Shown here in pieces: positions 43,618 through 52,551 of a stretch of 64,000 bases of DNA (position 1 is its first letter; every line of letters begins with the position of its first letter). The stretch spans positions 8,355-72,354 of the forward strand of contig CAUZIZ010000005.1 of NCBI GenBank assembly GCA_963579905.1, read 5' to 3'. The translations under genes were made by a program, and so were the position numbers. The DNA comes from CAUZIZ01 sp963579905 (lineage in GTDB: Bacteria > Acidobacteriota > UBA6911 > RPQK01 > JAJDTT01). Below the pieces are notes generated by a model. That model had not been told where the DNA came from. It saw nothing but the letters and a program-made list of their open reading frames with translations, and made no database searches.

Positions 43618-46113
43618 TCAGCCGGTGTTGGTTCCGAGACTTTCCCTGAGTCGGGTGTTCTTTGGATCGTAGCGGGGCTCAGAGACTACGGTGGCTGGAT
43701 ACCTCTGGTCGAAGAACTCGATCTCGACACTGCTGCCGAAGAAGGAGTGTTCGACCGGGAGATTACCGTAGGCAATGCTTTCCCCAACTGTATAGCCGAA
43801 GTTGGCGCTGGTTACATATCCCACAACCCGGTCCTGACACCAGATCGGTTCCTTGCCCATGACCACCACTCGGGGATCCTCCAGACGCAGGCAACAGAGC
43901 TGACGGCGGACACCTTCCTTATGGATTCTTTCCAGCGCCTCGCGACCCAGAAAATCTCCCTTGGACATCCGGACGACAAAACCTAGTCCAGCCTCGATAG
44001 GGTTGTTCTCGGAGTGGATATCATTGCCCCAGAATCGATAGCCCTTCTCCAGCCTCAAGCTTTCGAAGGCTCCTCCGCCCGCGGCCGCTAGTCCTAGACC
44101 GGAGCCAGCTTCCCAGAGTGTGTCCCAGAGATGAAGCCCGAATTCAGTGGGAGCGTAGAGCTCCCACCCCAGCTCCCCCACATAGGAGATCCGGAGGGCC
44201 AGAACCGGAACCTGGTTCACGTAAATCGATTGGGCAGTCAGGTAGGGAAAAGCGGAATTGGACAGATCGTTCTCGCAGGCAGACTGGAGGAGATCTCGCG
44301 AGCCGGCCCCCCACAAGCCCAAACAGCAGTAAGCTGACGTCAGATCGGTCAACTGGAACCCTTCCCTTCCCGACAACTGAGAACGGATCCAAGCCAGGTC
44401 GTGCATGCCAACGCCGGCGCCGGTGATGATCAGGAACCGTTCCTCCTCCAGCCGCGTCACCGTGAGATCGCATTCGATGCCACCGTTCCGGTTCAGCAGA
44501 GGGGTATAAGTGATCCTACCCAGGGGTTGGTCCATCTGGTTGGCCGCCAAATGCTGGAGAAAGGACAAACAGCCTGTCCCTCTTAATTCGAGCTTGGTGA
44601 AGGGCGTCAGATCGAACAGCGAGACACGTTCTCTAGTAGCCAGATGTTCGGCGGCAATCACGGGCGACCACAGACGAGCAGACCAGCCCTCGCGGTCGCA
44701 TCCTGCTTCGGGTCGGGGAAGAGATGCGTTGCTGGAGAACCATTGTGGACGCTCCCAACCGGCGTTCTCAAACATCTCCGCTCCCAGCTCTTCCAGGCGA
44801 GAATGGAAGGGGCTCAGCCGCAGGCGACGTGGGGCCTCTATCTGCTGTTGTGGATGAATGACGTCGTAGACCTCCCGATATTGCTGCTCCCCTCTGCGTT
44901 TGACATAAGGGCGACTGGGAACATGAGAATGGAATCGATTGCAGTCTACATCCCGCAGATCCAGTGGGGGGACGCCCTCGACCATATATTCGGCAATGGC
45001 CCTGCCCACACCGCCGCCGTGAGTCAACCATACCGCCTCGGCCAACCAGAATCCTTCCAGTACGGCTGATTGTCCTAGAAGGGAGTTGCCATCCGGCGTG
45101 AAAGCGAAAATTCCGTTGATGCGGTAGGGGAACTCAACATCCTGGAAAGAAGGAAAGAGCTCGAGCGCGTCGGCCTTGGCGTTTTCAAAATGCTCGGGTG
45201 TAAAAGGTCTGAGGGCTGATCTGGGTTCCCCGGTCTCCTCCTCACCCAGATCCTCCAGGTCGATTGACAGGGGCTCGTGTCGGTAGGACCCCATACCGTA
45301 GCAGTCGAAGTCCTGCCGGAAGTACATGGATCGATCCTGGTGCCGCAAAACGGGGTGGGTGACCTCCACGCTGCTGCCGGCCAGCTCCGGCAGTGTCTCG
45401 GTCCGAGCGTAAAGGTGCTGCATGGGCTGCATCGGCACTGGAACCCCGGCAAGCCTTCCCACTCTAGGACCCCAGATTCCGGCACAAAGGAGCACCGCTT
45501 CAGTCTCTATCCTACCCTGACCGCAGCAGACGGCATGCACCCTGCCCCGCTTCGTTTCAATCGAATTGACGCGGGCGTCCGGTACGAAGGTGGCACCCCG
45601 GCTCTGGGCCTCCCTGGCCAGAGCCTTCAAAATGCGGACACCCTTTCCTAGCCCGTCTGAGGGGACATGGTAGCCGCCGTGGACTCGCTGGATGGCCAGG
45701 TTGGGGATCAGCGATTTCACCTCCTGAGGGGTGATGATCTGGGCAGGTAGCCCCCAGGATCGAGCGAAACCGAGCCTCCGCTTCAACTCCCACTGGCGCT
45801 CGCGACTGTATGCGATTTCAATACTGCCGACTGGATAGAAGCAGGGATTCTCGCCTTCCACCGACAACTCGTTGTAAAGCTCCGCCGTCCACTGCGCCAG
45901 CTGACAGACGGTCTTGGAGGGATTGGTCTGGAATACCAGACCGGGGGCATGAGAGGTAGATCCAAGAATCTCGAACAGTGGGCCCTGGTCCAGCACCACA
46001 ACGTCGCGCCACCCATGAAGCGTCAGATAGTGGGCGGCGCTGGAGCCAACCACCCCTGCACCAATGATGACGACCCGAGCTTTTTCAGGGAAATTCAAGT
46101 TATCTGAGCCCAT
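43618..46113 (-). CDS. FAD-dependent oxidoreductase fused to GcvT-like domain (dimethylglycine/sarcosine dehydrogenase family)
   Basis: 831 residues. The FAD Rossmann motif is VVIIGAGVVGSSAAHYLTLH. The DAO-type catalytic domain runs to about 390, and the C-terminal half is a folate-binding GcvT/aminomethyltransferase module (DLTPFTKLELRGTGCLSFLQ, GGGAFESLRLEKGYRFWGND and its C-terminal barrel). This layout is that of dimethylglycine and sarcosine dehydrogenases, which oxidatively remove N-methyl groups and pass the carbon to tetrahydrofolate. The start at 46113, one base after the methyltransferase stop, is preferred to an upstream frame inside that gene. The upstream homocysteine methyltransferase and the downstream context make a betaine-degradation route likely. 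Confidence 0.88.
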   Translation of the reverse strand: MGSDNLNFPEKARVVIIGAGVVGSSAAHYLTLHGWRDVVVLDQGPLFEILGSTSHAPGLVFQTNPSKTVCQLAQWTAELYNELSVEGENPCFYPVGSIEIAYSRERQWELKRRLGFARSWGLPAQIITPQEVKSLIPNLAIQRVHGGYHVPSDGLGKGVRILKALAREAQSRGATFVPDARVNSIETKRGRVHAVCCGQGRIETEAVLLCAGIWGPRVGRLAGVPVPMQPMQHLYARTETLPELAGSSVEVTHPVLRHQDRSMYFRQDFDCYGMGSYRHEPLSIDLEDLGEEETGEPRSALRPFTPEHFENAKADALELFPSFQDVEFPYRINGIFAFTPDGNSLLGQSAVLEGFWLAEAVWLTHGGGVGRAIAEYMVEGVPPLDLRDVDCNRFHSHVPSRPYVKRRGEQQYREVYDVIHPQQQIEAPRRLRLSPFHSRLEELGAEMFENAGWERPQWFSSNASLPRPEAGCDREGWSARLWSPVIAAEHLATRERVSLFDLTPFTKLELRGTGCLSFLQHLAANQMDQPLGRITYTPLLNRNGGIECDLTVTRLEEERFLIITGAGVGMHDLAWIRSQLSGREGFQLTDLTSAYCCLGLWGAGSRDLLQSACENDLSNSAFPYLTAQSIYVNQVPVLALRISYVGELGWELYAPTEFGLHLWDTLWEAGSGLGLAAAGGGAFESLRLEKGYRFWGNDIHSENNPIEAGLGFVVRMSKGDFLGREALERIHKEGVRRQLCCLRLEDPRVVVMGKEPIWCQDRVVGYVTSANFGYTVGESIAYGNLPVEHSFFGSSVEIEFFDQRYPATVVSEPRYDPKNTRLRESLGTNTG

Positions 46114-46114
46114 T

Positions 46115-47090
46115 CTATTTCTGGATGCGATCCCAGTTGAACTCGGTCTCACTCATGGGAGAGTCGGGGAGAGGATGCCAGATGTCCACCTTCTCCTTTT
46201 TCCCCAGGGCTCGGGCCATCTCGAGGACGTGGCTCCCAATGGAGTCACAACAGCTGCCGATGAAGTTGACGCCAAGATCCCGTTCCTTCTGGGCAAAGTC
46301 CCCTAACTCGTATCGCGTCAAGAGAATCCTTTCCAGCTTGTCTGGAAAGGCCGGATCCCCAGTGAACCAAGGGACCCCCTCCGAACAGCCGAAGGCCGCG
46401 GGTTGAGCGGCAAGGTAGTCATCGGTAGCTCGACGCATCGACTCGATGATGGGGTAGGTTCGCTTGGGGTCCCCCATGCAATTGGTTCCAACAATATCTG
46501 CTCCTTCATCCGTGAGGATTCGCGCACACTCGGCCGCCGAAAATCCGTCAACCGTCTTCTCGTCTCCACGAAAGGACACGGTGATCATGGAGGGTACCTG
46601 GGAGTTCTTTTTGAGCACCTCCAGACACAGCCGGACCTCGCCCAGATGCCAGAAGGTCTCACCGATGAAGAAATCTACGCCCGCCTGCGCCTCAACCTGC
46701 TCCTGGAACATTGCGGCTACCAGGCTCCTGGAGGAAGGGCTATCGGGATCCCATTTCCAGGTCGCGCCCAAATCGCCTGCGACCAGGACCGCTTCCCCCG
46801 CCACTTCCTTACAGATCTGGGTGGCCTTCCGGTTGATCTCGAAGGTCTGCTGATCCCGACCGACGGTGGCCAGCTTTTCTCGGCTGCCATAGAAGGCCAT
46901 AACCTGAAGCACTTCGGCGCCGGCGTGCAGAAACTCAAGATGGAGTTGACGAATGGCATCGGATGTTCCAATACGAAGTAGGGAGTGAAGGCACCAGCGG
47001 TTCCGTATCCCTGACACTCCAACTCTACAATGTAGCCCCGTCCCCAAGTACTACCCCTTCTGCCAGTTTCTCGAGAATGCCTTGGCTCAA
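46115..47090 (-). pseudogene. Betaine-homocysteine-type S-methyltransferase, two frameshifts near the start
   Basis: The intact part matches the zinc-dependent homocysteine methyltransferase family: AGAEVLQVMAFYGS, AGVDFFIGETFWHLGE, ADIVGTNCMGDP (first zinc Cys) and GVNFIGSCCDSIGSHV (the paired zinc cysteines). The N-terminus is split over three frames: GILEKLAEGVVLGDG, then GYIVELECQGYGTAGAFTPY with FVLEHP, then IRQLHLEFLHAG. Single-base gaps within G/C runs near 47040 and 46972 restore one frame, so these may be sequence errors rather than true decay. It would move a betaine methyl group to homocysteine, forming dimethylglycine for the adjacent oxidoreductase. Confidence 0.8.
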
Positions 47091-47200
47091 TAGAATCCCC
47101 TCTTCTTCAAGAGTGAATGTATGCTTGAAAGCGTTGTTCTACAAATGGCTATAGTACGCCATGAGGCTTTCGGCGATCCGCTTGGGCATGTTACTCTAGC

Positions 47201-48745
47201 TTGCTTCCGCGAGAAACTTTCTGGGCCCTCTTGATCATGATCTGGTCATTCCTCTGCTACCTGGTGCTGCTTCTCGGTCTCGGTCTCTTGGCAGCCCGTC
47301 GTACCAGGACCTTAAAGGGATTCCTGCTGGCGGATCGTTCCTTGGGTCCCTGGATCACGGCGTTGTCGGCCGAAGCCACCGCCATGAGCGGCTGGCTCTT
47401 GATCGCCTTCCCGGCCAAGGCATTTACCCACGGACTTTCCACGATCTGGGTAGGACTGGCGTGCGTCCTGGGAGACGCTCTGAACTGGCTTTCTGTCTCC
47501 AAGAGGCTTAGAGAACAGACGGAACGACTCCGCGCACTGACACTGCCTGAGTTCCTGGAGCAGAGATTTTCCAAGGAGGGCGGATATGCCGTCCAGTTGG
47601 TGGCTACCTCTGGAATCATGGTCTTTATGCTCCTTTATCTGTGGGCCCAGTTCGTGGCCGCCGGCAAGGTCATGGGGGCAATCCTGGACCCATTGGATTA
47701 CCCGGAGGCCTGCGTTTTGTCCGCCTTGATCATCATCCTGTACACCCTGATGGGGGGATTCCGCGCAGTCGCCTGGACCGATTTCCTGCAGGGGATTACG
47801 ATCCTCTTCGCTCTGGTGCTGCTGCCGCTGGTGTGCCTGAGCCGGATCGGTGGTTGGAGCGGGCTCATGGAGCAGCTCTCCCAAGCTGCCGCGGAAATGC
47901 CTGAGAGCTCGAGTGTCAATCTGGATCATTGGTTCGGGGGGCTGACCGGTCTAATCCTGTTTTCCTTCTTATTCGAGGACGCTGGGGTAGGAGCCGGTTA
48001 CGTGGGGCAGCCTCACATTAGCGCCCGCTTCATGGCGATCCGCAAGACCGCACACATCCGAAAGGCCTTCGTCATCTCGATCCTCTGGACTACGGTCACC
48101 TGTGCAGGATCGGTGCTTCTTGGCCTCACCTCACACTACTGGTACCGGCTCGGCACCGGAGGAGCTGTCCACTCACGTGGCGGGGAAATGCCTCCTTTCG
48201 ATGTGGAACAGATCATGCCCATGATGGCCCGTCAGGTCCTGGATCCCTGGCTGGCCGGCATTCTGGTCTCGGCCATGATGGCGGCAATCATGTCCTCCGC
48301 CGATAGCTACCTGCTCTCTGCTACCAGCTCCATGACCCGGGATGTCTACCATCGAATCTTCCGCCAGACCGCTTCCGAGGCAGAGCTGCTGCGGATCTCC
48401 CGAGTAGTCACCGTGTCGCTGGGGGTTGGGGCCCTGCTCCTGGCGGTCTCCACCGACCCCTGGAGTCCAGAATCCACCGTCTATCGCCTGGTTCTGTATG
48501 CCTGGAGCGGCCTCTCGGGATGCTTTACGGCACCCGTCCTGATGGCGCTCTTCTACAGGGGTATGACCCGATCCGGCTGTCTTTTCGGAATCATTTGCGG
48601 GGGCACGACCAGTTTACTCTGGCATCACTTCCCACCACTGGGCTTCGCCACCTACGAACTGATCCCAGCCGTCATGGTATCCGCACTGGCGATCTGGTGG
48701 GTGTCCCGGCTGGGTGGAAACTCCAGCCATCACCTGCGGTCCTGA
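47201..48745 (+). CDS. Sodium:solute symporter, PutP-like
   Basis: About 514 residues (TTG at 47201; the first ATG is 47237) with twelve to thirteen hydrophobic helices. PutP-type hallmarks include GFLLADRSLGPWITALSAEA, ATAMSGWLLIAFPAKAF, LGDALNWLSVSKRLREQTER followed by ALTLPEFLE, and the sodium-site region AIMSSADSYLLSATSSMTRD. PutP relatives import proline, and close relatives import betaines. Divergent from and adjacent to the demethylation genes, it is a good candidate for their substrate importer. Neither start has a good ribosome binding site. Confidence 0.87.
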   Translation: MLPRETFWALLIMIWSFLCYLVLLLGLGLLAARRTRTLKGFLLADRSLGPWITALSAEATAMSGWLLIAFPAKAFTHGLSTIWVGLACVLGDALNWLSVSKRLREQTERLRALTLPEFLEQRFSKEGGYAVQLVATSGIMVFMLLYLWAQFVAAGKVMGAILDPLDYPEACVLSALIIILYTLMGGFRAVAWTDFLQGITILFALVLLPLVCLSRIGGWSGLMEQLSQAAAEMPESSSVNLDHWFGGLTGLILFSFLFEDAGVGAGYVGQPHISARFMAIRKTAHIRKAFVISILWTTVTCAGSVLLGLTSHYWYRLGTGGAVHSRGGEMPPFDVEQIMPMMARQVLDPWLAGILVSAMMAAIMSSADSYLLSATSSMTRDVYHRIFRQTASEAELLRISRVVTVSLGVGALLLAVSTDPWSPESTVYRLVLYAWSGLSGCFTAPVLMALFYRGMTRSGCLFGIICGGTTSLLWHHFPPLGFATYELIPAVMVSALAIWWVSRLGGNSSHHLRS

Positions 48746-48950
48746 CCAACTCCTGCAGTCGGTTCACAAGGCTTCTCGAAGACGCCTGGAACGCGTCGTG
48801 ATTTTGTCCTTTCCAAAACACGAGGCTGCGAGCCAGATCATTCACAAGGAAACTTTGGGTCCGGCGTAGCGGTGGGCTCCAGGCCGCCGTCCGAGCCAAA
48901 GGCCGAAAGAATAAGACTTCGGCCCGGAAGCCAAAGCTACGTTCGCAAAT

Positions 48951-49012
48951 AAAGTTTCAGCGTAGTTGTAGTTATAGTGAGTCGCACCGGCCCCATTCGA
49001 GAAGAAAACTTT
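48951..49012 (-). repeat. Inverted boundary element
   Basis: Read in reverse: AAAGTTTCAGCGTAG at the left and CCCCATTCGAGAAGAAAACT at the right correspond to the right and left halves of the boundary element. Confidence 0.7.
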
Positions 49013-49518
49013 TTCCTACTTCTGAATTCATCGCTAGAGCAGAAGGTTTCACTGCAGCCAACCCTATCCAGGAGTCCGCTTTAGCGGGCTTCTCGCGGAA
49101 AGGCTTTAGCCAGGATCCGTTGTGATCTCCACTACCAAGGCTCGCCTTCAGTTCTCAAAGACACCCAAGATTCCCTGGGATCCTTATCAGAGGTGCACAG
49201 GAGCATCGGACCAGACTTTGGCTAAAGCCCTCACTCGAGAAGCCCGCTGAAGCGGGATCAAGTTTCGCCTCGCCCCGATAGCCGGCCCTGAAAGGACCGG
49301 TCTATTACGCTTCGCGCCAGCCTGCTGAAGCAGGCTCCGAGAGCGGTCAGATGTCCAGACCAAGCGAATGCTACGAGCCGGATCATTCGAGAAAGAGCTG
49401 TCATCAGCAGCCAGGTTTCGACGTAATCGTCTGTAGCACGTCACAACCGTATTAAAGTCGTTGGGTTTCGTTCTTTCTCTATCTAAATCTGGAAATGGAG
49501 TTTCGCCCCTAGGATGCA

Positions 49519-49620
49519 CTGGCCCCATTCGAGAAAAAAACGTCAGCCGGGGCTGGCAGAGATCTTGCTGTTGTCCGGCTCTCTCCTGGGAACTTGGGCT
49601 CATCTTGGGACAGGTCACGT
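49519..49620 (-). repeat. Inverted boundary plus cargo module
   Basis: CTGGCCCCATTCGAGAAAAA is followed by TTGTCCGGCTCTCTCCTGGG and AACTTGGGCTCAT, the reverse complement of the cargo module. The order boundary-then-module is exactly the mirror of the direct copies. Confidence 0.75.
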
Positions 49621-50146
49621 CGTAGGCTCTGATGGGGAAAAATATTCGTTGACAGGGGACGGACCCTCTGCAATGATCAGGCTCGAATACGCAGATCTCA
49701 ACGAATTGTTCGCTCTCCAGTACCAACGTCCTGGCGGCCGCACGACACGCAAGTGGTGCTGTAGGGAAGCATGTGTTTAGACGATTCACCGTCTTGTGCA
49801 CATGTCACGTTCGGACTATCCTTGCCACGAGCTGACACGGTGCGGGCAGAAGCGCAGGAAAGAAGAGTGATACGGTCCAGGTTCCCGAACGTGATCGACT
49901 GCGTGCCGCGTTGAAGAAAACGGGAATCGAGACCGGGTTTCAGTGTCCGTTGTCTCTCCACAAGCAGCCAGCCTACAGTGGATCGGATCATACCCCAGAG
50001 GACTTCCCAGTGAACTCGGGCCTGAGCGGAACGATGCTTTCTCTGCCGCTGTCTGCGGGAATTTCACGGACAGAGATCGGGAGAGGAGTAGCTGCCCCTC
50101 CCGGGGCCTTGGAATTGATTCATCCCGAAGCTTCGGTGACTTGGGG

Positions 50147-51346
50147 ATGATGGACCCTATAGGGCTGCAGCAGATCTCAACCGCGGTCGATCGTCTGGAG
50201 ACCTGGATCGAGGGGGAAGAGTTTGCCGGGTGGGATCCATTCGATGCCTTGAATAGTCCCATTCTGAGTCGTCTTACATTCACCAACCGGCGGATCGGCC
50301 AGATTTGGGTTCAGCTGCTGAAGCGGAGCCCGGTCAACCTTCGACCTCTGTTAAGAGTACCCAAGGGGCGTAATCCGAAAGCAGCTGGACTGTTTCTAGC
50401 TTCCTATTGGCGGAAGTACCTCATGACCCAGAACGAGGACCATCTGAAGCGCGCACAGTGGTTTGCGCAGTGGCTGCGCGAGAATGTCTCGCCCGGATAC
50501 CTGGGCTCTTGTTGGGGCTATAACTTCGACTGGCCCAATCGTGGATTCTTCGCCCCCCAGGGAACGCCGACCATCGTTGGCACCGCTACGATTGGATTGG
50601 CCTTCATGGACATTCTGAAACTGCCTGCCCGATCGGCCGATCCCGAGTTCGAAAAAAACGCGTTGCAAACGGCGCGGAGCGCCTGCGAATTCCTCCTCCG
50701 CAACCTCCACTTGACCCGTCCTTCTGCCGACGAATTGTGCTTCAGCTACACGCCCCTGGATCGGACATTTATCCACAACGCCAATCTCCTGGGAGGGTCC
50801 CTGCTGGCTGAGGTGGCTGCTGCGACATCCGAGGCGGATCTGGCGGCAGCAGCCCAGGCTTCCGCTCGCTATTCAGCAAACCGGCAGCGCCGGGACGGCT
50901 CCTGGGCCTACGGTGAGGGTTCACAATATACCTGGGTCGATGGTTTCCACACGGGTTACGTGTTGGTCGCTTTGAAACGTATTGGAGCCGCTCTCGGAAC
51001 CACGGAGTTCGAGCAGGCGGTTGAGCGCGGATATGAATATTGGAGAAATGTTTTCTTCACCCAGAAAGGCGTCCCAAGGTACTATTCGGAAAGCACTTAT
51101 CCCATTGATGCCCACGGTGTCGCTCAGGCGATTCTGACCTTCCTCGAGTTCACGGACCAGGACCCCGAGGCAGGCGATCGTGCCGCCCGCACCGCCCTCT
51201 GGGCAACCGACCATATGCAGGGATCGGCAGGCTACTTTCACTACCAGATCCACCGCACATACCGAATCCGAATACCTTACATGCGCTGGTCACAGGCTTG
51301 GATGCATCGAGCCCTGGTGGAATTGCAGCGAAGGACGGTCAATTGA
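50147..51346 (+). CDS. Alpha/alpha-toroid-like protein linked to DUF354
   Basis: 399 residues, starting at the first of two adjacent ATGs after GGGG; residues before this in the open frame look non-coding. The sequence consists of helical pairs with recurring G-x-x-W/Y motifs (WGYNFDWPNRGFFAPQGTPT, NRQRRDGSWAYGEGSQYTWV and DGFHTGYVLVAL, SAGYFHYQIHRTYRIRIPYM), as in terpenoid-cyclase or glycosidase toroids. Homologues beside capsule and exopolysaccharide genes are often mislabelled as delta-aminolevulinate dehydratase, which it is not. The downstream DUF354 gene overlaps its stop at TTGA, so the two are translated together. Function unknown; a role in glycan assembly is an inference. Confidence 0.68.
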   Translation: MMDPIGLQQISTAVDRLETWIEGEEFAGWDPFDALNSPILSRLTFTNRRIGQIWVQLLKRSPVNLRPLLRVPKGRNPKAAGLFLASYWRKYLMTQNEDHLKRAQWFAQWLRENVSPGYLGSCWGYNFDWPNRGFFAPQGTPTIVGTATIGLAFMDILKLPARSADPEFEKNALQTARSACEFLLRNLHLTRPSADELCFSYTPLDRTFIHNANLLGGSLLAEVAAATSEADLAAAAQASARYSANRQRRDGSWAYGEGSQYTWVDGFHTGYVLVALKRIGAALGTTEFEQAVERGYEYWRNVFFTQKGVPRYYSESTYPIDAHGVAQAILTFLEFTDQDPEAGDRAARTALWATDHMQGSAGYFHYQIHRTYRIRIPYMRWSQAWMHRALVELQRRTVN

Positions 51347-52344
51347 GGATCTGGCTGGATCTGGCAAACTCTCCGCAGGTTCTCTTTTTCGGGCCCATCC
51401 TGACCGAGTTGGATGGGCGTGGTCATGAAGTGGAGGTCACCAGCCGAGCTTACGCTCAAACCACCCACTTGGCCGATCAATTGAAGATTCGACACCAGAC
51501 CATCGGCGGTCATGGAGGGCGCCGGCTACTGTCCCTGCTGAGTCAGAACGTCGCTCGCGCTCTGGCGTTGATCCGCTGGGCTCGGGGACGGCGTTTTGCG
51601 CTTGCCGTCAGCCATAATTCCTATAGTCAAGCGATTGCAGCTGCCCTGATGCGCATCCCCTTCGTGACCTTGATGGATTACGAACATCAACCGCTGAACC
51701 ACCTCTGTTTCCGGCTCGCAAACCGTGTGATCGTTCCCGAAGCCTTTCCGGTGGAGTCGTTGGAGAAGTACGGTGCGAGAGGAAAAAGCGAGACCTATCC
51801 CGGAGTCAAGGAACAGATCTACCTCTCCGATTTCGAGCCGGATCCCGATTTCCTGCGGCGCGAGTCTCTCGCTTCTGATCGGGCCCTCGTGGTCCTTCGT
51901 CCCCCCGCTCCCTGGACCGCCTACCATCGCTTCGAGAATGGACTCTTCGACCTGGTGCTGGAGAAGCTGACTGGCGAAGAAGAAGCCGATTGTCTGTTCC
52001 TGCCTCGGGTGCCTAGTCAGGCCGAAAGCGTGCGCCACCTAAGCCGATTGAAGATTGCCGACAGAGTCTATGACGGTCCTAACCTGCTCCATCACGCCCA
52101 ACTGGTAGTCAGTGGAGGTGGCACCATGAATCGTGAGTCCGCGATCATTGGAACCCCAACCTTCACCGTCTTCAAGGGGGAGTTGGGCGCAGTAGATCGG
52201 TCTCTGATCGAGCGAGGCAGACTGCAGCAGCTGCAGACCGAGTCGGACATTGGTAAACTGAAGATCCGGGCAGCTGACAATCGAAAGCCTCTTCTGAGCA
52301 GCACCAACCTGCTATCAGAAGTCACCGATCAGATCCTTGGTTAG
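51343..52344 (+). CDS. DUF354 family protein (GT-B glycosyltransferase-like)
   Basis: 333 residues from a TTG embedded in the preceding stop. It opens with RIWLDLANSPQVLFFGPILT, the DUF354 signature, and HEVEVTSRAYAQT. The C-terminal domain has the GT-B-like loop LLHHAQLVVSGGGTMNRESA with an IGTPTFTVFKGE strand. The family is structurally like UDP-GlcNAc 2-epimerase and glycosyltransferases and is common in archaeal and bacterial surface-polysaccharide loci. It acts with the coupled toroid protein; the sugar donor is unknown. Confidence 0.85.
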   Translation: MRIWLDLANSPQVLFFGPILTELDGRGHEVEVTSRAYAQTTHLADQLKIRHQTIGGHGGRRLLSLLSQNVARALALIRWARGRRFALAVSHNSYSQAIAAALMRIPFVTLMDYEHQPLNHLCFRLANRVIVPEAFPVESLEKYGARGKSETYPGVKEQIYLSDFEPDPDFLRRESLASDRALVVLRPPAPWTAYHRFENGLFDLVLEKLTGEEEADCLFLPRVPSQAESVRHLSRLKIADRVYDGPNLLHHAQLVVSGGGTMNRESAIIGTPTFTVFKGELGAVDRSLIERGRLQQLQTESDIGKLKIRAADNRKPLLSSTNLLSEVTDQILG

Positions 52345-52364
52345 TGCCCCCTATCGAAGGCGCG

Positions 52365-52530
52365 ACCTGAGGGTGAACTACCAGTATTAACATCCCAAAT
52401 CCAGCAGAGCCGCGAACGACTTGAGCCGCTAGCAAGATGGGCCCAGGTTCCGAGGAGAGAGCCGGACGACTCTTCCCCACGCAGTGATGCTCAATCTCCC
52501 CAGTAGCCGGAAGTTTCTTTCTCGTATGGG
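52365..52530 (+). repeat. Cargo module and left boundary
   Basis: Module 52365-52509 (GACCTGAGGGTGAACTACCA, CAGAGCCGCGAACGACTTGA, CCCCACGCAGTGA) is followed by GGAAGTTTCTTTCTCGTATG (52509-52528). Closest in arrangement to 60184-60340. Confidence 0.8.
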
Positions 52531-52551
52531 GCCGTTCCCATCCTACAAGGG

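Larger units (their letters stand above)
48746..50146. other. 1.4 kb intergenic region with several repeats
   Basis: No gene is supported despite its length. It holds inverted boundary elements (48951-49012 and 49519-49543), an inverted cargo-module copy (49544-49620), a hairpin cargo (about 48863-48945) and an inverted repeat based on AGTCCGCTTTAGCGGGCTTC (49074-49093) and GAGAAGCCCGCTGAAGCGG (49234-49252). Confidence 0.65.

Noticed and set aside
50147..51346. Annotation of the toroid protein as delta-aminolevulinate dehydratase
   Set aside because: It has none of the Schiff-base lysine or metal-site motifs; the true enzyme is encoded at 2150-3157.
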